From NCBI RefSeq assembly GCF_025452195.1, contig NZ_CP104973.1:2153001-2217000 (forward strand): 64,000 bases of DNA, in the 5' to 3' direction. Made by a program: the position numbers and the translations under genes. This DNA comes from Phyllobacterium zundukense. GTDB taxonomy: Bacteria > Pseudomonadota > Alphaproteobacteria > Rhizobiales > Rhizobiaceae. Shown piece after piece: positions 19,632 through 29,686 of this stretch; positions within the stretch are counted from its first letter, which is position 1; each line of letters starts with the position of its first letter. The notes under the pieces were generated by a model. It had not been told where the DNA came from, searched no databases, and worked only from the letters and a program-made list of their open reading frames with translations.

Positions 19632-20195
19632 GTGAGCGCACACGATACGACCGAGCCGACACGGCGTGACTTCCTCTATATTGCGACAGGTATGGCCGGT
19701 GTGGTCGGTGCGGGCGCCTTTGCTTGGCCCTTCATTGATCAGATGAGACCGGACGCATCGACGCTGGCAGTCTCGTCCATCGAAGTTGACGTTTCAGCTG
19801 TTCAGCCAGGCATGTCTTTGACTGTCAAATGGCGTGGCAAGCCGGTTTTCATTCGCAACCGGACGCCGCAGGAAATCGCCGATTCAAAAAACACCCAGCT
19901 GAGCCAGCTGAAGGATCCGATTGCGCGCAACGCCAATCTGCCGAGCGATGCGCAGGCGACGGATGCGGACCGTGCAGCTGCCAAGGACAAGGAAAACTGG
20001 CTGGTGATGATCGGCGTTTGCACCCACCTCGGCTGCATCCCGCTTGGTCAGCAGGGCGATTTTGGCGGCTGGTTCTGCCCTTGCCATGGTTCGGTATACG
20101 ATACCGCCGGACGCATTCGTTCGGGCCCGGCGCCGGAAAATCTACCAGTCCCGCCACTTACTTTCACTTCCGACACCGTCATCAAGATCGGCTAA
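19632..20195 (+). CDS. petA: Ubiquinol-cytochrome c reductase, Rieske iron-sulfur subunit
   Basis: A 187-residue Rieske protein. The cluster ligands are in CTHLGC and CPCHGS, two Cys and two His, with the disulfide cysteines in the same boxes. The N terminus has a twin-arginine TRRDF followed by a hydrophobic anchor, consistent with Tat export. It passes electrons from ubiquinol to cytochrome c1 in the bc1 complex. It starts with GTG at 19632, after AAAGGAAC. petB and petC follow, so this is the first gene of the fbc operon; the 290-nt gap upstream should hold its promoter. Confidence 0.97.
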   Translation: MSAHDTTEPTRRDFLYIATGMAGVVGAGAFAWPFIDQMRPDASTLAVSSIEVDVSAVQPGMSLTVKWRGKPVFIRNRTPQEIADSKNTQLSQLKDPIARNANLPSDAQATDADRAAAKDKENWLVMIGVCTHLGCIPLGQQGDFGGWFCPCHGSVYDTAGRIRSGPAPENLPVPPLTFTSDTVIKIG

Positions 20196-20216
20196 GGTTC
20201 CACGGGGAGACACGAC

Positions 20217-21515
20217 ATGAGCGGTGGACATTCATCCTATACGCCGAGCACTGGCATCGAGAAATGGATCGACGCGCGACTACCGTTGCCGCGTTTGGTC
20301 TATGATTCTTTCGTCGCCTATCCGGTGCCACGCAATCTGAACTATGCCTATGCATTCGGCGGCATATTGGCGATCATGCTGGTTTCGCAAATCTTGACCG
20401 GTGTTGTTCTGGCAATGCACTACGCTGCCGACACAGGCCTCGCCTTCAACTCCGTTGAAAAGATCATGCGCGACGTCAATTCCGGCTGGCTCCTGCGCTA
20501 TTTGCACTCCAACGGCGCATCGATGTTCTTCCTCGCTGTCTACGTGCATATATTCCGCGGGCTTTACTATGGCTCCTACAAAGCGCCGCGCGAGCTTCTG
20601 TGGATTCTCGGCGTAATCATTCTTCTCTTGATGATGGCGACAGCCTTTATGGGTTACGTGTTGCCATGGGGGCAGATGTCCTTCTGGGGTGCGACCGTTA
20701 TTACAGGCTTCTTCACGGCATTTCCCATCATTGGCGACCCAATCCAGCAGCTGCTGCTCGGTGGTTTTGCCGTCGATAATCCCACGCTCAATCGTTTCTT
20801 CTCGTTGCACTATCTGTTGCCGTTCATGATTGCAGGCGTCGTCGTTCTGCACGTTTGGGCCTTGCATGTTGCCGGACAAACGAATCCGACCGGCATCGAA
20901 GTCAAATCGAAGACAGACACCGTTGCCTTCACCCCCTATGCGACCGTCAAGGATGCATTCGGACTGGTGTTGTTCCTGATCCTTTTCGCGTATTTCGTCT
21001 TCTATCTGCCGAATTTTATGGGTCACCCGGACAACTACATTCAGGCCGACTCATTGAAGACACCGGCCCACATCGTTCCGGAATGGTACTTCTTGCCATT
21101 CTACGCCATGCTGCGTGCCATCACCTTCAACATTGGGCCGATCAATTCCAAGCTTGGTGGCGTTCTGACCATGTTCGGCTCGATCGCCATCCTGTTCATC
21201 GTACCCTGGCTCGACACATCGAAGGTTCGTTCGGCTGTCTATCGTCCCTGGTACAAGCTCTTCTTCTGGTTGTTCATTGCCAACGCAATCATGCTTGGCT
21301 GGCTCGGATCTCGCCCGGCTGAAGGCTTGTACACGCTGTTTTCGCAATTCGGAACGGCTTATTACTTCGGCTTCTTCATCGTTATCATGCCCTTGCTTGG
21401 TCTGATCGAGACGCCGCGCCGGTTGCCGAATTCGATCACCGAAGCTGTGCTTGCGAAAACGAGGAGTGGCGGCCATCCGGCTGGTGTCGCTGCCGCTTCG
21501 GAAACCAGGGCTTGA
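20217..21515 (+). CDS. petB: Ubiquinol-cytochrome c reductase, cytochrome b
   Basis: A 432-residue cytochrome b with eight membrane helices. Heme-b histidines are in the [14 protein letters not shown] and [13 protein letters not shown] region of helix B and in the helix D region [10 protein letters not shown] plus VVLHVWALH. The Qo-site PEWYFLPFY motif is present. It is the catalytic membrane core of the bc1 complex. It starts 21 nt after petA with GGGGAGA upstream. The petC frame begins at or just past its stop. Confidence 0.97.
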   Translation: MSGGHSSYTPSTGIEKWIDARLPLPRLVYDSFVAYPVPRNLNYAYAFGGILAIMLVSQILTGVVLAMHYAADTGLAFNSVEKIMRDVNSGWLLRYLHSNGASMFFLAVYVHIFRGLYYGSYKAPRELLWILGVIILLLMMATAFMGYVLPWGQMSFWGATVITGFFTAFPIIGDPIQQLLLGGFAVDNPTLNRFFSLHYLLPFMIAGVVVLHVWALHVAGQTNPTGIEVKSKTDTVAFTPYATVKDAFGLVLFLILFAYFVFYLPNFMGHPDNYIQADSLKTPAHIVPEWYFLPFYAMLRAITFNIGPINSKLGGVLTMFGSIAILFIVPWLDTSKVRSAVYRPWYKLFFWLFIANAIMLGWLGSRPAEGLYTLFSQFGTAYYFGFFIVIMPLLGLIETPRRLPNSITEAVLAKTRSGGHPAGVAAASETRA

Positions 21516-21535
21516 GAATCGTGAAGGGCTCAAAC

Positions 21536-22399
21536 ATGAAAAAAATCGTCCTTGGTCTCGCAGCTGCCGGTCTGGGTACCATGCTTGCATTCGGTATCGC
21601 CAATGCCGCCGAAGAAGCGCACAATGCGGCTGAGCCAACGCACTTCCCGATCAAGGAGCCAGCTGAGGTGAACTGGTCCTTCGCGGGCCCGTTCGGTCAC
21701 TATGACAAGCAGCAATTGCAGCGCGGTCTGAAAATCTACAAGGAAGTGTGTTCGGCTTGCCATTCCATGCAGCTGGTTGCATTCCGCTCGCTGGAAGAAC
21801 TGGGCTATACAGAAGCACAGGTAAAGGCGTTTGCCGCGGAATATGAAGTGCAGGATGGCCCTAATGCTGAAGGCGAGATGTTCACCCGCAAGGCACTGCC
21901 GTCCGATTACTTTCCGTCGCCATTTCCAAATGCTCAGGCTGCCGCCGCAGCCAACAATGGTGCTGCTCCACCCGATTTCTCGCTGATTGCGAAGGCGCGT
22001 GCGGTAGAACGCGGTTTCCCGCGCTTCGTGTTCGATATCGCTACACAGTATCAGGAAGGTGGTCCGGATTACATTCACGCCCTGCTTACCGGCTATGGTG
22101 AAACGCCGCCGGAAGGTATGCAGATACCCGAGGGCACGCACTACAATCCCCACTTTATCTCCGCGAAGTCACTTGCGATGGCACAGCCGCTGCAGGATGG
22201 CCAGGTGACCTATGATGATGGCGCACCGCAGACCCTGTCTCAATATTCACAAGATATTGCAGCGTTCCTGATGTGGGCTGCAGAACCGCATTTGGAAGAG
22301 CGCAAGAAGACCGGTTTCCGCGTTATGGTCTTCCTCGTTCTCTTCGCCGGTCTGGTCTACGTGGCGAAACGCAGAATTTGGGCCGACGTCGAACATTGA
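21536..22399 (+). CDS. petC: Ubiquinol-cytochrome c reductase, cytochrome c1
   Basis: About 287 residues. A signal peptide (MKKIVLGLAAAGLGTML, cleaved near AFGIANAA) precedes the c-type heme site CSACH. The distal axial Met is likely in SAKSLAMAQPLQDG. A C-terminal anchor, MVFLVLFAGLVYVAKRRIW, ends the protein. It accepts electrons from the Rieske protein. I chose the ATG at 21536; the frame also reads from a TTG at 21512 that overlaps the petB stop. A strong terminator closes the operon. Confidence 0.95.
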   Translation: MKKIVLGLAAAGLGTMLAFGIANAAEEAHNAAEPTHFPIKEPAEVNWSFAGPFGHYDKQQLQRGLKIYKEVCSACHSMQLVAFRSLEELGYTEAQVKAFAAEYEVQDGPNAEGEMFTRKALPSDYFPSPFPNAQAAAAANNGAAPPDFSLIAKARAVERGFPRFVFDIATQYQEGGPDYIHALLTGYGETPPEGMQIPEGTHYNPHFISAKSLAMAQPLQDGQVTYDDGAPQTLSQYSQDIAAFLMWAAEPHLEERKKTGFRVMVFLVLFAGLVYVAKRRIWADVEH

Positions 22400-22420
22400 G
22401 CGTTGAGGATAACGGATTCG

Positions 22421-22447
22421 AAAAGGGCGCGCTGCGCCCTTTTCTTT
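22421..22447 (+). terminator. Rho-independent terminator after petABC
   Basis: AAAAGGGCGC and GCGCCCTTTT form a 10-bp stem around a short GCT-type loop, followed by CTTTT. This is the classic layout and closes the petABC operon 22 nt after the petC stop. Confidence 0.85.
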
Positions 22448-22502
22448 TGAGTGCAAGGCGGTAGATTGCCTGCGCGCTGCGGGACGGCAGGAGGAATACA
22501 CG

Positions 22503-23048
22503 ATGGATTCAACACTGAAGCAGACGTTGGTCGAAGCAATCCGCAACATTCCTGATTATCCAAAGCCCGGGGTGATGTTCCGCGATATCACCACATTGCT
22601 TGGTGATGCGCGTGCGTTCCGGCGAGCTGTGGATGAACTCGTCCATCCCTATGCGGGTGGCAAGGTCGACCAGGTTGCTGGCATCGAGGCTCGAGGCTTC
22701 ATTATCGGCGGCGCCATGGCACACCAGCTTTCTTCCGGCTTCGTGCCCATTCGCAAGAAGGGTAAGCTACCACACGACACGGTACGTATCGCCTATAGCC
22801 TCGAATATGGCGTTGACGAGATGGAGATGCATCGCGACGCGATCGTGCCGGGTGACAAGGTCTTACTCGTTGATGACCTGATTGCCACGGGCGGCACCGC
22901 TGAAGCTGCTGTGAAGCTATTGCAGCAGATGGGCGCTGATATTGTCTGTGCTTGCTTTATCATTGATTTGCCGGATCTCGCCGGGCGCCGGAAACTTGAA
23001 GCTCTCGGCGTAAATGTCCGGACGTTGATCGCCTTTGAAGGGCACTAG
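22503..23048 (+). CDS. apt: Adenine phosphoribosyltransferase
   Basis: A 181-residue type I phosphoribosyltransferase. [20 protein letters not shown] is the Apt N-terminal signature, [18 protein letters not shown] is the adenine-side loop, and [20 protein letters not shown] is the PRPP-binding motif. It salvages adenine to AMP using PRPP. It stands alone, with GGAGGAAT upstream of the ATG, and is convergent with the MaoC genes. Confidence 0.95.
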   Translation: MDSTLKQTLVEAIRNIPDYPKPGVMFRDITTLLGDARAFRRAVDELVHPYAGGKVDQVAGIEARGFIIGGAMAHQLSSGFVPIRKKGKLPHDTVRIAYSLEYGVDEMEMHRDAIVPGDKVLLVDDLIATGGTAEAAVKLLQQMGADIVCACFIIDLPDLAGRRKLEALGVNVRTLIAFEGH

Positions 23049-23051
23049 AGC

Positions 23052-23522
23052 CTAGTCAGGCAGGGCTATGAGCGCAGCGCTGTCGAATTCAAGTACTTTA
23101 TCGCCCGCCTGGTTATAGGCGGCGGACGACATTTGCATCATCGACCAGCCGGGACGCGATTTCAGAGCGCGAATATTGTTGATTGTTCGTGTGAAGCGGA
23201 TCGTATCGCCAGCATAGACCGGCTTCAGCCATTTAAGCTTTTCAAAGCCAGGCGAGGGGCCAAATTGTGGAGGTTGTTCGCCGCGTGCGATTGCCGATTT
23301 AACCTCGTTCCTGATGTCCTCGACATTCAGCCGCATCCAAACGGCGGTGGTATGCCAACCGGAAGCACAAAGCGCGCCAAAGTTGCTCTTCCTGGCGGCT
23401 TCCGGATCAACGTGAAAACGCTGGGGATCATACTTGGATGCGAAGGCAATTATTTCGTCTGCCCCAAACGTATATGTCCCAAGGTCACGTTCGACGCCTG
23501 CCAACTGTTCCATCCTGTTCAT
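23052..23522 (-). CDS. MaoC-like dehydratase (second of a pair)
   Basis: A 156-residue hot-dog-fold protein. FASKYDPQRFHVDPEAA carries the D-P-x-x-x-H pattern of the R-hydratase active site, followed by SGWHTTAVWMRL and LKWLKPVYAGDTIRF. Such proteins hydrate or dehydrate (R)-3-hydroxyacyl-CoA-type substrates. The start at 23522 is within the stop of the upstream MaoC gene (ATGA overlap) and has AAGGGAG upstream. The longer frame to 23570 is less likely. Confidence 0.88.
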   Translation of the reverse strand: MNRMEQLAGVERDLGTYTFGADEIIAFASKYDPQRFHVDPEAARKSNFGALCASGWHTTAVWMRLNVEDIRNEVKSAIARGEQPPQFGPSPGFEKLKWLKPVYAGDTIRFTRTINNIRALKSRPGWSMMQMSSAAYNQAGDKVLEFDSAALIALPD

Positions 23523-23986
23523 TTGGCGGGCTCCCTTAGAGAGAACATTGCGGTATGTTCCAGCTCGCAAACAGCCAAACCATCCTGATTAAAGACCGAA
23601 TGGTGCAGCTTGACGAAACCTAAAGAGGGCTTCGAATTCGATACGCGCCGGTCGAGAATGGTAGTTTTTCCAGTCAGTGTGTCGCCAGCAAGGACCGGCT
23701 GTGTCCATCTTACATAGTCAATTCCTGGAGCGCCTTGCGACGTGGAATCGAGAAGGTATGCGTCGCACAGCATACGCATGAACATCGAGACGGTATGCCA
23801 GCCGGACGCAGCCAGGCCACCAAGGATGCTCGCCTTGCCTGCCGCCTCATCGAGATGAAAGGGCTGCGGGTCGAACTGGCTGGCGAACTCGATAATTTCC
23901 TCTGCCTCTACGATTTTTGATCCGAGTGGCCATTCGCTGCCAATCGTGAAATCCTCATAGGCGTATCGGGGAAAGACTTCGCTCAT
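23519..23986 (-). CDS. MaoC-like dehydratase (first of a pair)
   Basis: A 155-residue hot-dog-fold protein. FASQFDPQPFHLDEAAG gives the catalytic D/H region, with ASGWHTVSMFMRML and RWTQPVLAGDTLTGKT following. It resembles the next gene along its length yet is clearly distinct, and the stop overlaps the next start by 4 nt. The pair may form a heteromer. The acyl substrate is unknown. Confidence 0.88.
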   Translation of the reverse strand: MSEVFPRYAYEDFTIGSEWPLGSKIVEAEEIIEFASQFDPQPFHLDEAAGKASILGGLAASGWHTVSMFMRMLCDAYLLDSTSQGAPGIDYVRWTQPVLAGDTLTGKTTILDRRVSNSKPSLGFVKLHHSVFNQDGLAVCELEHTAMFSLREPAK

Positions 23987-24000
23987 CTTCTGCCTGAAGT

Positions 24001-25104
24001 TTATGTATTGAACCTGAACAGCATGATGTCGCCGTCCTGCACGATATATTCCTTGCCTTCATCGCGCGCCTTGCCGGCTTCCTTTGCCGGGACCTCGCCG
24101 CCAAGGGATACGAAATCATTATAGGCGATCGTCTGGGCACGAATGAAGCCCCGTTCGAAATCCGTATGGATGACACCGGCTGCCTGTGGTGCTTTCGAGC
24201 CTCGATGAACCGTCCATGCGCGGGCTTCCTTTGGCCCTACCGTGAAATAGGTGATGAGGTGGAGAAGTTTGTATCCGGCCTGAATGAGACGGTCGAGACC
24301 GGGCTCATCGAGGTTCATGGCGTCCAGATATTCCTTGGCTTCCTCGTCCGGCAATTGCGCTACTTCCGCTTCGATGGCCGCAGAAATGGTAACCGTTTCA
24401 GCGCCTTGGCCCGTCGCCATCTCCTCGACGGCTTCCGTATACTCATTACCTGTGGCTGCATCCTCTTCGCCAACATTGCAAACATAAAGGACTGGCTTTG
24501 ATGTCAGGAGGTTCAATCCTTGAAGAATAACCAAGTCTTCTGCGGCAATACCGTTCAACATAAAGCGAACCGGCTGGCCTTCCTGCAACAGAGCCAGCGC
24601 CTGCTCCATGACGGGCAGAACGGTCAGTGCCTCCTTGTCCTTGCTGCTTGCCCGCTTGCGGAACTGAACAATACGGCGCTCAAGGCTTTCGAGATCCGAA
24701 AGCATCAGTTCTGTTTCGACCGTCTCGGCATCGGACACAGGGTCGATCCGTCCCTCAACGTGGGTGATATCGTCGTCCTCGAAACAGCGCAGCACATGGA
24801 CGATTGCGTCGACTTCGCGAATATTGGCCAAGAACTGGTTGCCAAGACCTTCGCCCTTCGATGCACCACGGACGAGGCCAGCAATGTCAACGAAGCTGAT
24901 GCGCGTCGGCACGATATTTGCCGATTTACCGATCTTGGCGATTGCCTGCAGGCGCGGGTCGGGTACTGCAACTTCGCCGGTATTGGGCTCTATCGTGCAG
25001 AACGGATAGTTCGCAGCCTGGGCAGCTGCTGTCTTGGTCAGCGCGTTGAAAAGCGTCGACTTGCCGACATTAGGCAGACCAACGATGCCGCATTTGAAAC
25101 CCAT
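24001..25104 (-). CDS. ychF: Redox-responsive ATPase YchF (Obg-like GTPase family)
   Basis: A 367-residue member of the Obg family. The G1 loop is GLPNVGKSTLFNALT, with the extended FVDIAGLVRGASKGEGLGNQ (G3 region) and a C-terminal TGS-type domain including ARAWTVHRGSKAPQAAGVIH and FERGFIRAQTIAYNDF. YchF binds ATP in preference to GTP and associates with ribosomes. It lies 12 nt after pth on the same strand, a common pairing. Confidence 0.96.
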   Translation of the reverse strand: MGFKCGIVGLPNVGKSTLFNALTKTAAAQAANYPFCTIEPNTGEVAVPDPRLQAIAKIGKSANIVPTRISFVDIAGLVRGASKGEGLGNQFLANIREVDAIVHVLRCFEDDDITHVEGRIDPVSDAETVETELMLSDLESLERRIVQFRKRASSKDKEALTVLPVMEQALALLQEGQPVRFMLNGIAAEDLVILQGLNLLTSKPVLYVCNVGEEDAATGNEYTEAVEEMATGQGAETVTISAAIEAEVAQLPDEEAKEYLDAMNLDEPGLDRLIQAGYKLLHLITYFTVGPKEARAWTVHRGSKAPQAAGVIHTDFERGFIRAQTIAYNDFVSLGGEVPAKEAGKARDEGKEYIVQDGDIMLFRFNT

Positions 25105-25116
25105 AATTCGCTATCC

Positions 25117-25839
25117 TTATTCTTTCTTGCCGAAGAGCTTGTTCAGCATATCCGCCATGGGGCCGGATTTTGGAATGTTCACAGCAGGCTTTTGCTGGCG
25201 AGCTTGCCGGATATGACTTTGGCCGACGGATTTTGCAACCGGCTTTTCAGACTCCCGCTCAATCTTGCTACCTCCGCCGAGGGCGAGAGAAACGCGGTTC
25301 ATAAAACCGGCATCGTCCTTTTTGGCGAGTAAACCAGCATTCGTTGCAATCGCGTCAAGCAATGGTTCGACCCATTCACTGTCTGCCTTGGTAAAGTTGC
25401 CGAGCACATGATTGCTGACCATTTCTTTAACGCCGGGATGACCAATGCCGAGGCGGACGCGGCGATAATCCTTGCCGCAGTGTGCGTCGATGGACTTGAT
25501 ACCGTTGTGGCCACCTGAGCCGCCGCCTGTCTTCACACGTACCTTACCGGCGGTCAGATCAAGCTCGTCATAGATGACGACGAGATTGCTCAAAGCCAGT
25601 TTGTAGAAGCGCATCACTTCTCCAACGGCTTGGCCGGACAGGTTCATGAATGTCTGGGGCTTGAGCAGGATAGTCTTTTCGCCTTCGATGGTACCATCGG
25701 CGATGAGCGCCTGAAACTTCTTGGTCCAAGGAGAAAAACCATGGCGGCGGTGTATTTCATCCGCCGCCATAAAACCAATGTTATGCCGGTTGGCAGCATA
25801 TTGGGAGCCTGGATTGCCAAGACCTGCGATGAGCAGCAC
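25117..25839 (-). CDS. pth: Peptidyl-tRNA hydrolase
   Basis: A 240-residue protein. [22 protein letters not shown] holds the catalytic His in RHNIGF, and [20 protein letters not shown] has the catalytic Asp. [15 protein letters not shown] is also typical. It frees tRNA from stalled peptidyl-tRNA. The GTG at 25839 with GGGAG upstream suits the family; the frame reads to 25854. The last 50 residues are a basic tail, common in this order. It follows rplY. Confidence 0.95.
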   Translation of the reverse strand: MLLIAGLGNPGSQYAANRHNIGFMAADEIHRRHGFSPWTKKFQALIADGTIEGEKTILLKPQTFMNLSGQAVGEVMRFYKLALSNLVVIYDELDLTAGKVRVKTGGGSGGHNGIKSIDAHCGKDYRRVRLGIGHPGVKEMVSNHVLGNFTKADSEWVEPLLDAIATNAGLLAKKDDAGFMNRVSLALGGGSKIERESEKPVAKSVGQSHIRQARQQKPAVNIPKSGPMADMLNKLFGKKE

Positions 25840-25866
25840 GTGCCTAGCTCCCAATAAACAAGACGA

Positions 25867-26508
25867 TTACTCGCCTTCTTTTTCTTCCGTTTCAGTGGGT
25901 TCCGCTGCTGCGGCTTCGGTCGTTTCTTCCTCAGCGGCAAGAACAGCCGGGGCTGCAATCGTTGCAATGGTGAAGTCGCGATCATGAATAACCGATGTTA
26001 CTCCCTTGGGCAGGGTAACAGCAGAAATATGGATCGAGTCGCCGATCTGCGTACCAGTGAGGTCGATTTCGATCGCATCTGGAATAGCGTTGGCCGGGGC
26101 ATGAAGTTCAATATCGTGACGAACGATATTGAGTACGCCGCCGCGCTTGATGCCAGGCGAAGCTTCCTCATGAAGGAAGTGAATCGGCACATGTACGTTC
26201 ACCATGGACTTGGCTGATACGCGCAGGAAGTCGACGTGTACTGGCTTGTCACTGACGGGATCAAGCTGGAAGTCCTTGGGAAGGACCTGAATCGACTTGC
26301 CATCCAGAAGGATGTTGGCAATCGTCGTCTTGAAACCGCCGCCGTGAATCTTGTAGTACAGCGTCTTGTAGTCGAGGGTAATCGAGACTGGCGCCTGCTT
26401 GTCACCATAGATGACGGCTGGCACTTTACCGTTGCGGCGAATTTCCCGGGAGGACCCCTTACCAACCCGTTCGCGCGCCTCGGCCTTGAGCTCGTATGCT
26501 TCGCTCAT
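25867..26508 (-). CDS. rplY: 50S ribosomal protein L25/general stress protein Ctc
   Basis: A 213-residue two-domain L25. The N-terminal 5S rRNA-binding part starts [20 protein letters not shown], then [15 protein letters not shown]. The C-terminal Ctc domain includes [12 protein letters not shown] and a glutamate/alanine-rich tail ending TETEEKEGE. It binds 5S rRNA in the large subunit. It is first of the rplY-pth-ychF run, with its own promoter likely in the 219-nt gap after prs. Confidence 0.95.
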   Translation of the reverse strand: MSEAYELKAEARERVGKGSSREIRRNGKVPAVIYGDKQAPVSITLDYKTLYYKIHGGGFKTTIANILLDGKSIQVLPKDFQLDPVSDKPVHVDFLRVSAKSMVNVHVPIHFLHEEASPGIKRGGVLNIVRHDIELHAPANAIPDAIEIDLTGTQIGDSIHISAVTLPKGVTSVIHDRDFTIATIAAPAVLAAEEETTEAAAAEPTETEEKEGE

Positions 26509-26727
26509 GGCATTTCCTTTCGAGGTTCAAATCTGGAGTGTTTTTCGAGGCCAGTGGATGGCTGTTCAAAAAACATGAAGCGGTCGCACGCTCACCCGAA
26601 ACCGGATGAAATGACCGCTCCATTCCGCGTTGCCTCCAAGGGTGTCTACGCGGATGGCGGCTCTATAACGGAAAGGCGACAGATGTGCAAGTTTGTTGCT
26701 TGCGCAGGGGCAGGCAATTCTCGAGCA

Positions 26728-27660
26728 TTAATCGAAAAGACTGGAAACGGATTCTTCAGAGGCTGTTCGCGAGACCGCTTCACCGATCAGATCGGAAATC
26801 GACAGTACCCGGATATTGGGTGCGGCTTCAATGGCAGGGGTTGGCTGAATGGAATCGGTAATGACCAATTCCTTAAGCTTGGAACTGGCGATACGGGCGG
26901 CGGCGCCGCCAGACAGTACCCCATGAGTAATATAGGCCGTAACGCTGGTGGCACCCTTTGCAAGGAGTGCCTCGGCTGCGTTGCATAGCGTGCCGCCAGA
27001 ATCGACGATATCGTCGAACAGCAGGCAATCCTTGCCACGCACATCGCCGATGACGTTCATGACTTCGGACTCGCCCGGACGATCACGCCGCTTGTCGACG
27101 ATGGCGAGCTGTGCATCGATGCGTTTTGCCAGAGACCGGGCGCGTACGACACCGCCGACGTCAGGGGAAACGACCATCACATTCGACTTGCCGTAATGTG
27201 CGCGGACATCGCGGGCAAAGACCGGAACAGCGTAGAGATTGTCGGTCGGGATATCGAAGAAGCCTTGAATCTGGCCAGCGTGCAGATCAAGCGTGAGGAC
27301 GCGGTTTGCACCAGCCTCGGTGATCAGATTTGCCACGAGTTTTGCAGAAATCGGCGTGCGGGGACCTGGCTTGCGATCTTGACGGGCATAGCCGAAATAC
27401 GGAAGAACAGCCGTGATACGTTTTGCCGACGAACGGCGGAACGCATCGATCATGATCAACAATTCCATCAAATGATCGTTCGCCGGAAAAGAAGTCGACT
27501 GCATGACGAACACGTCTTCGCCGCGGACGTTTTCCTGTATCTCGACGAAGATCTCTTGGTCGGCGAAACGGCGGACACTGGCTTTTCCAAGCGGAATATT
27601 GAGATATTTGGCAACAGATTCGGCAAGAACACGATTGGAATTGCCCGCGAAGAGTTTCAT
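26728..27660 (-). CDS. prs: Ribose-phosphate pyrophosphokinase
   Basis: A 310-residue PRPP synthetase. The N-terminal [19 protein letters not shown] and [20 protein letters not shown], the metal/ATP loop [33 protein letters not shown] and the PRPP loop DDIVDSGGT are all present. It makes PRPP from ribose 5-phosphate and ATP for nucleotide, His and Trp synthesis. Confidence 0.96.
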   Translation of the reverse strand: MKLFAGNSNRVLAESVAKYLNIPLGKASVRRFADQEIFVEIQENVRGEDVFVMQSTSFPANDHLMELLIMIDAFRRSSAKRITAVLPYFGYARQDRKPGPRTPISAKLVANLITEAGANRVLTLDLHAGQIQGFFDIPTDNLYAVPVFARDVRAHYGKSNVMVVSPDVGGVVRARSLAKRIDAQLAIVDKRRDRPGESEVMNVIGDVRGKDCLLFDDIVDSGGTLCNAAEALLAKGATSVTAYITHGVLSGGAAARIASSKLKELVITDSIQPTPAIEAAPNIRVLSISDLIGEAVSRTASEESVSSLFD

Positions 27661-27805
27661 GCCGTATTTTCTCCACGTCTTTTTCAGAGCGCAGCCAAAG
27701 TAAAGGGTATGGCGGGCCTTTTACTGCCCCTGACGCACATTGCAAGCGGGCAGGCAGGATTCATACACAATTCCGCGAGAATATCGCCTTAAACGTGTAA
27801 ATATG

Positions 27806-28468
27806 TCACGTCTTAGCACCTGATACCCATATCATATAACCTTGGATAGCCTTGTCAGCGATGCCTTCCATAACCTTGGGGGGCACAGAGCTCCAGGGGT
27901 CAGTTCCTCCTCCAGGTATCTTTTCTTGACCCTGTATGCGGTGCAGGCGTGTGCCGGCTGGATCAAGTACATCCCATACGTAGATGATCGTCGTCTGGTT
28001 GCCATCGGGGAGAGCAGAAAAGTAGCCCTTCATGATTTGTGTGTTGTCGGTGTCGCCGGCCGTGCCGAGCGTGATGCCTTTTTCCTTGGCAAGTGCGGAC
28101 AGACGTTGCGATAACGGCGTAGCCGCAGCGATAGGTGCACCGACAATGGGTGCAAACCGCAGCTTCGCCGTGCGCTGTGCGCCGGGCGCGGTTGGCGCAC
28201 CGGTCTGGGTGGCTCCAGATGCCGCTGTGGTTGTGTTCGCGGTTGCTGGGGTTGTTACGGGGACGGCGCCCGGTGTCGTCGTTGCTGAGTTTGTGCCGAC
28301 CGCCGTAGAACTGGTTGCCGAAGCACCTGGCGTTGCTGGCTGGCTTCCTTGCGCTGGCGGTAGATCAGCTTTGGTAACGCCAATGGGGGATTCTGAACTA
28401 TTACACCCTGCAAGAGTGAAACCGGTCACGACTACGAATACACATTTCAGTGAGTTGCGAGACTTCAT
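27806..28468 (-). CDS. Predicted lipoprotein with a Thr/Ala/Pro-rich linker
   Basis: A 220-residue protein. A lipoprotein signal ends in LAGC (Cys22). Residues about 25-100 are a low-complexity Ala/Thr/Pro linker (a run of TTPGAVPVTTPATANTTTAA), then a folded C-terminal half with SQRLSALAKEKGITLG and QTTIIYVWDVLDPAGTRLH. The C-terminal half is likely periplasmic. I do not recognise a named domain. It is a single gene on the minus strand, between prs and the M24 peptidase gene. Confidence 0.75.
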   Translation of the reverse strand: MKSRNSLKCVFVVVTGFTLAGCNSSESPIGVTKADLPPAQGSQPATPGASATSSTAVGTNSATTTPGAVPVTTPATANTTTAASGATQTGAPTAPGAQRTAKLRFAPIVGAPIAAATPLSQRLSALAKEKGITLGTAGDTDNTQIMKGYFSALPDGNQTTIIYVWDVLDPAGTRLHRIQGQEKIPGGGTDPWSSVPPKVMEGIADKAIQGYMIWVSGAKT

Positions 28469-28530
28469 TTACTCAAACCCCGTCATGAGTCACCAATGTG
28501 CTCATTTGCAAGCAAAAACAGACAAAAGTT

Positions 28531-29682
28531 TTATTTTACGATCAAGTCAAGAGATTGGCGGGAAAGCGGCTCCGCCTGACCATTGGTCGTAAGGTAGGTA
28601 CGACCCAGCGTCATGGCCGTATTGCTCTCGGAGTCCATGATGATCATGTGAGCAAACAGTGTCATATCGGGTTGGATACGTTCCGGATTTCCGGAATAAA
28701 ACATGGGCATGTCCATCCAGGAAGGCGTGAACCGGGCACCAACCGAATAACCGCAGGCATTGAGCCGGTGGCGGGTCAATTCGTGCGCCTCCATCACCTT
28801 GGCGTGAGCATCGAATACATCGCCAAAGGTGAAATCAGGTGTCATCGCAGCTTCAACGGCTTCAAGCGCTTCATGGGCCGCGTCATAAAGCTCTTGGTGA
28901 CGTTTCGATGCCTTGCTTGTCAATACTGTCCGCATCATCGGGGCGTGATAGTGGCGATAAACGCCGGCCCATTCCAAAGTCAGCTGATCATTCTTGGTCA
29001 GCTTGCGTCGCCCGGACTTGTAACGGCAGAGAAGCGCGTCCTCACCCGAGCCAATGATGAACTCGTTGGCCGGATAATCGCCGCCGCCTGCAAAGATTGC
29101 CGATTGCATGGCAGCAAGTATGGCGCCTTCATCTGCACCGGCTTTCACCAGTTTGAGCGCTGCATCGAGCGCTTCGTCGCTCAGTTCCGCGGCCTTGCGG
29201 CTAAAGACGATTTCGGCAGGGCTCTTTAGCACACGCAATTTGTCGACAATGCCTGAAATGTCGACGAGTTGGCCGAATGCTGTGAGCTGTTCGTCAAGCT
29301 TCCGGCCGTTGGCGGCGGTCAGTCCGTGAGTTTGGTATTCGATTCCAATGCGGCAACCAAGCAGATCGAGATCGTTGAGAAGTTCGCGCAAATCGGCTGC
29401 GGGATTGGCGTTGTCGCGGTCTGCCCATACTATGATATTTTCGATGTTCGACGTTTGGCGCGCTTGTCTCAAATCCGCGGAACGGGTCATCAACACGTTG
29501 CTGCCATCTGCCTTGACGACCAGGCATTGAAAGAAACAGAAGCCGAAGGTGTCGTAGCCGGTGAGCCAGTACATGCTTTCTTGGGCAAACAACAAGACCG
29601 CATCAAGCTTCTGCTCGGCCATGACCATCATGAGCCGGTCACGGCGCGCAGCAAATTCTTCCGGTTCGAAATGGAGGGCCAT
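28531..29682 (-). CDS. M24 family metallopeptidase (Xaa-Pro peptidase-like)
   Basis: About 383 residues. The N-terminal creatinase-type domain has ALHFEPEEFAARRDRLMMVM and ESMYWLTGYDTFGF. The C-terminal pita-bread domain runs from ELSDEALDAALKLVKAGADE. The metal site is unclear: the usual Asp-x-Gly and His blocks read only partly (LTLEWAGVYRHYHAPMMRTV), so a functional dinuclear centre is not assured. The start at 29682, with GGAG upstream, is 4 nt from the pgeF stop. Substrate not predictable. Confidence 0.85.
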   Translation of the reverse strand: MALHFEPEEFAARRDRLMMVMAEQKLDAVLLFAQESMYWLTGYDTFGFCFFQCLVVKADGSNVLMTRSADLRQARQTSNIENIIVWADRDNANPAADLRELLNDLDLLGCRIGIEYQTHGLTAANGRKLDEQLTAFGQLVDISGIVDKLRVLKSPAEIVFSRKAAELSDEALDAALKLVKAGADEGAILAAMQSAIFAGGGDYPANEFIIGSGEDALLCRYKSGRRKLTKNDQLTLEWAGVYRHYHAPMMRTVLTSKASKRHQELYDAAHEALEAVEAAMTPDFTFGDVFDAHAKVMEAHELTRHRLNACGYSVGARFTPSWMDMPMFYSGNPERIQPDMTLFAHMIIMDSESNTAMTLGRTYLTTNGQAEPLSRQSLDLIVK

Positions 29683-29686
29683 ACTC

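Noticed and set aside
20280..21026. Long open frame antisense to petB
   Set aside because: It is a shadow of the highly biased petB codons, rich in charged residues, and has no ribosome site.
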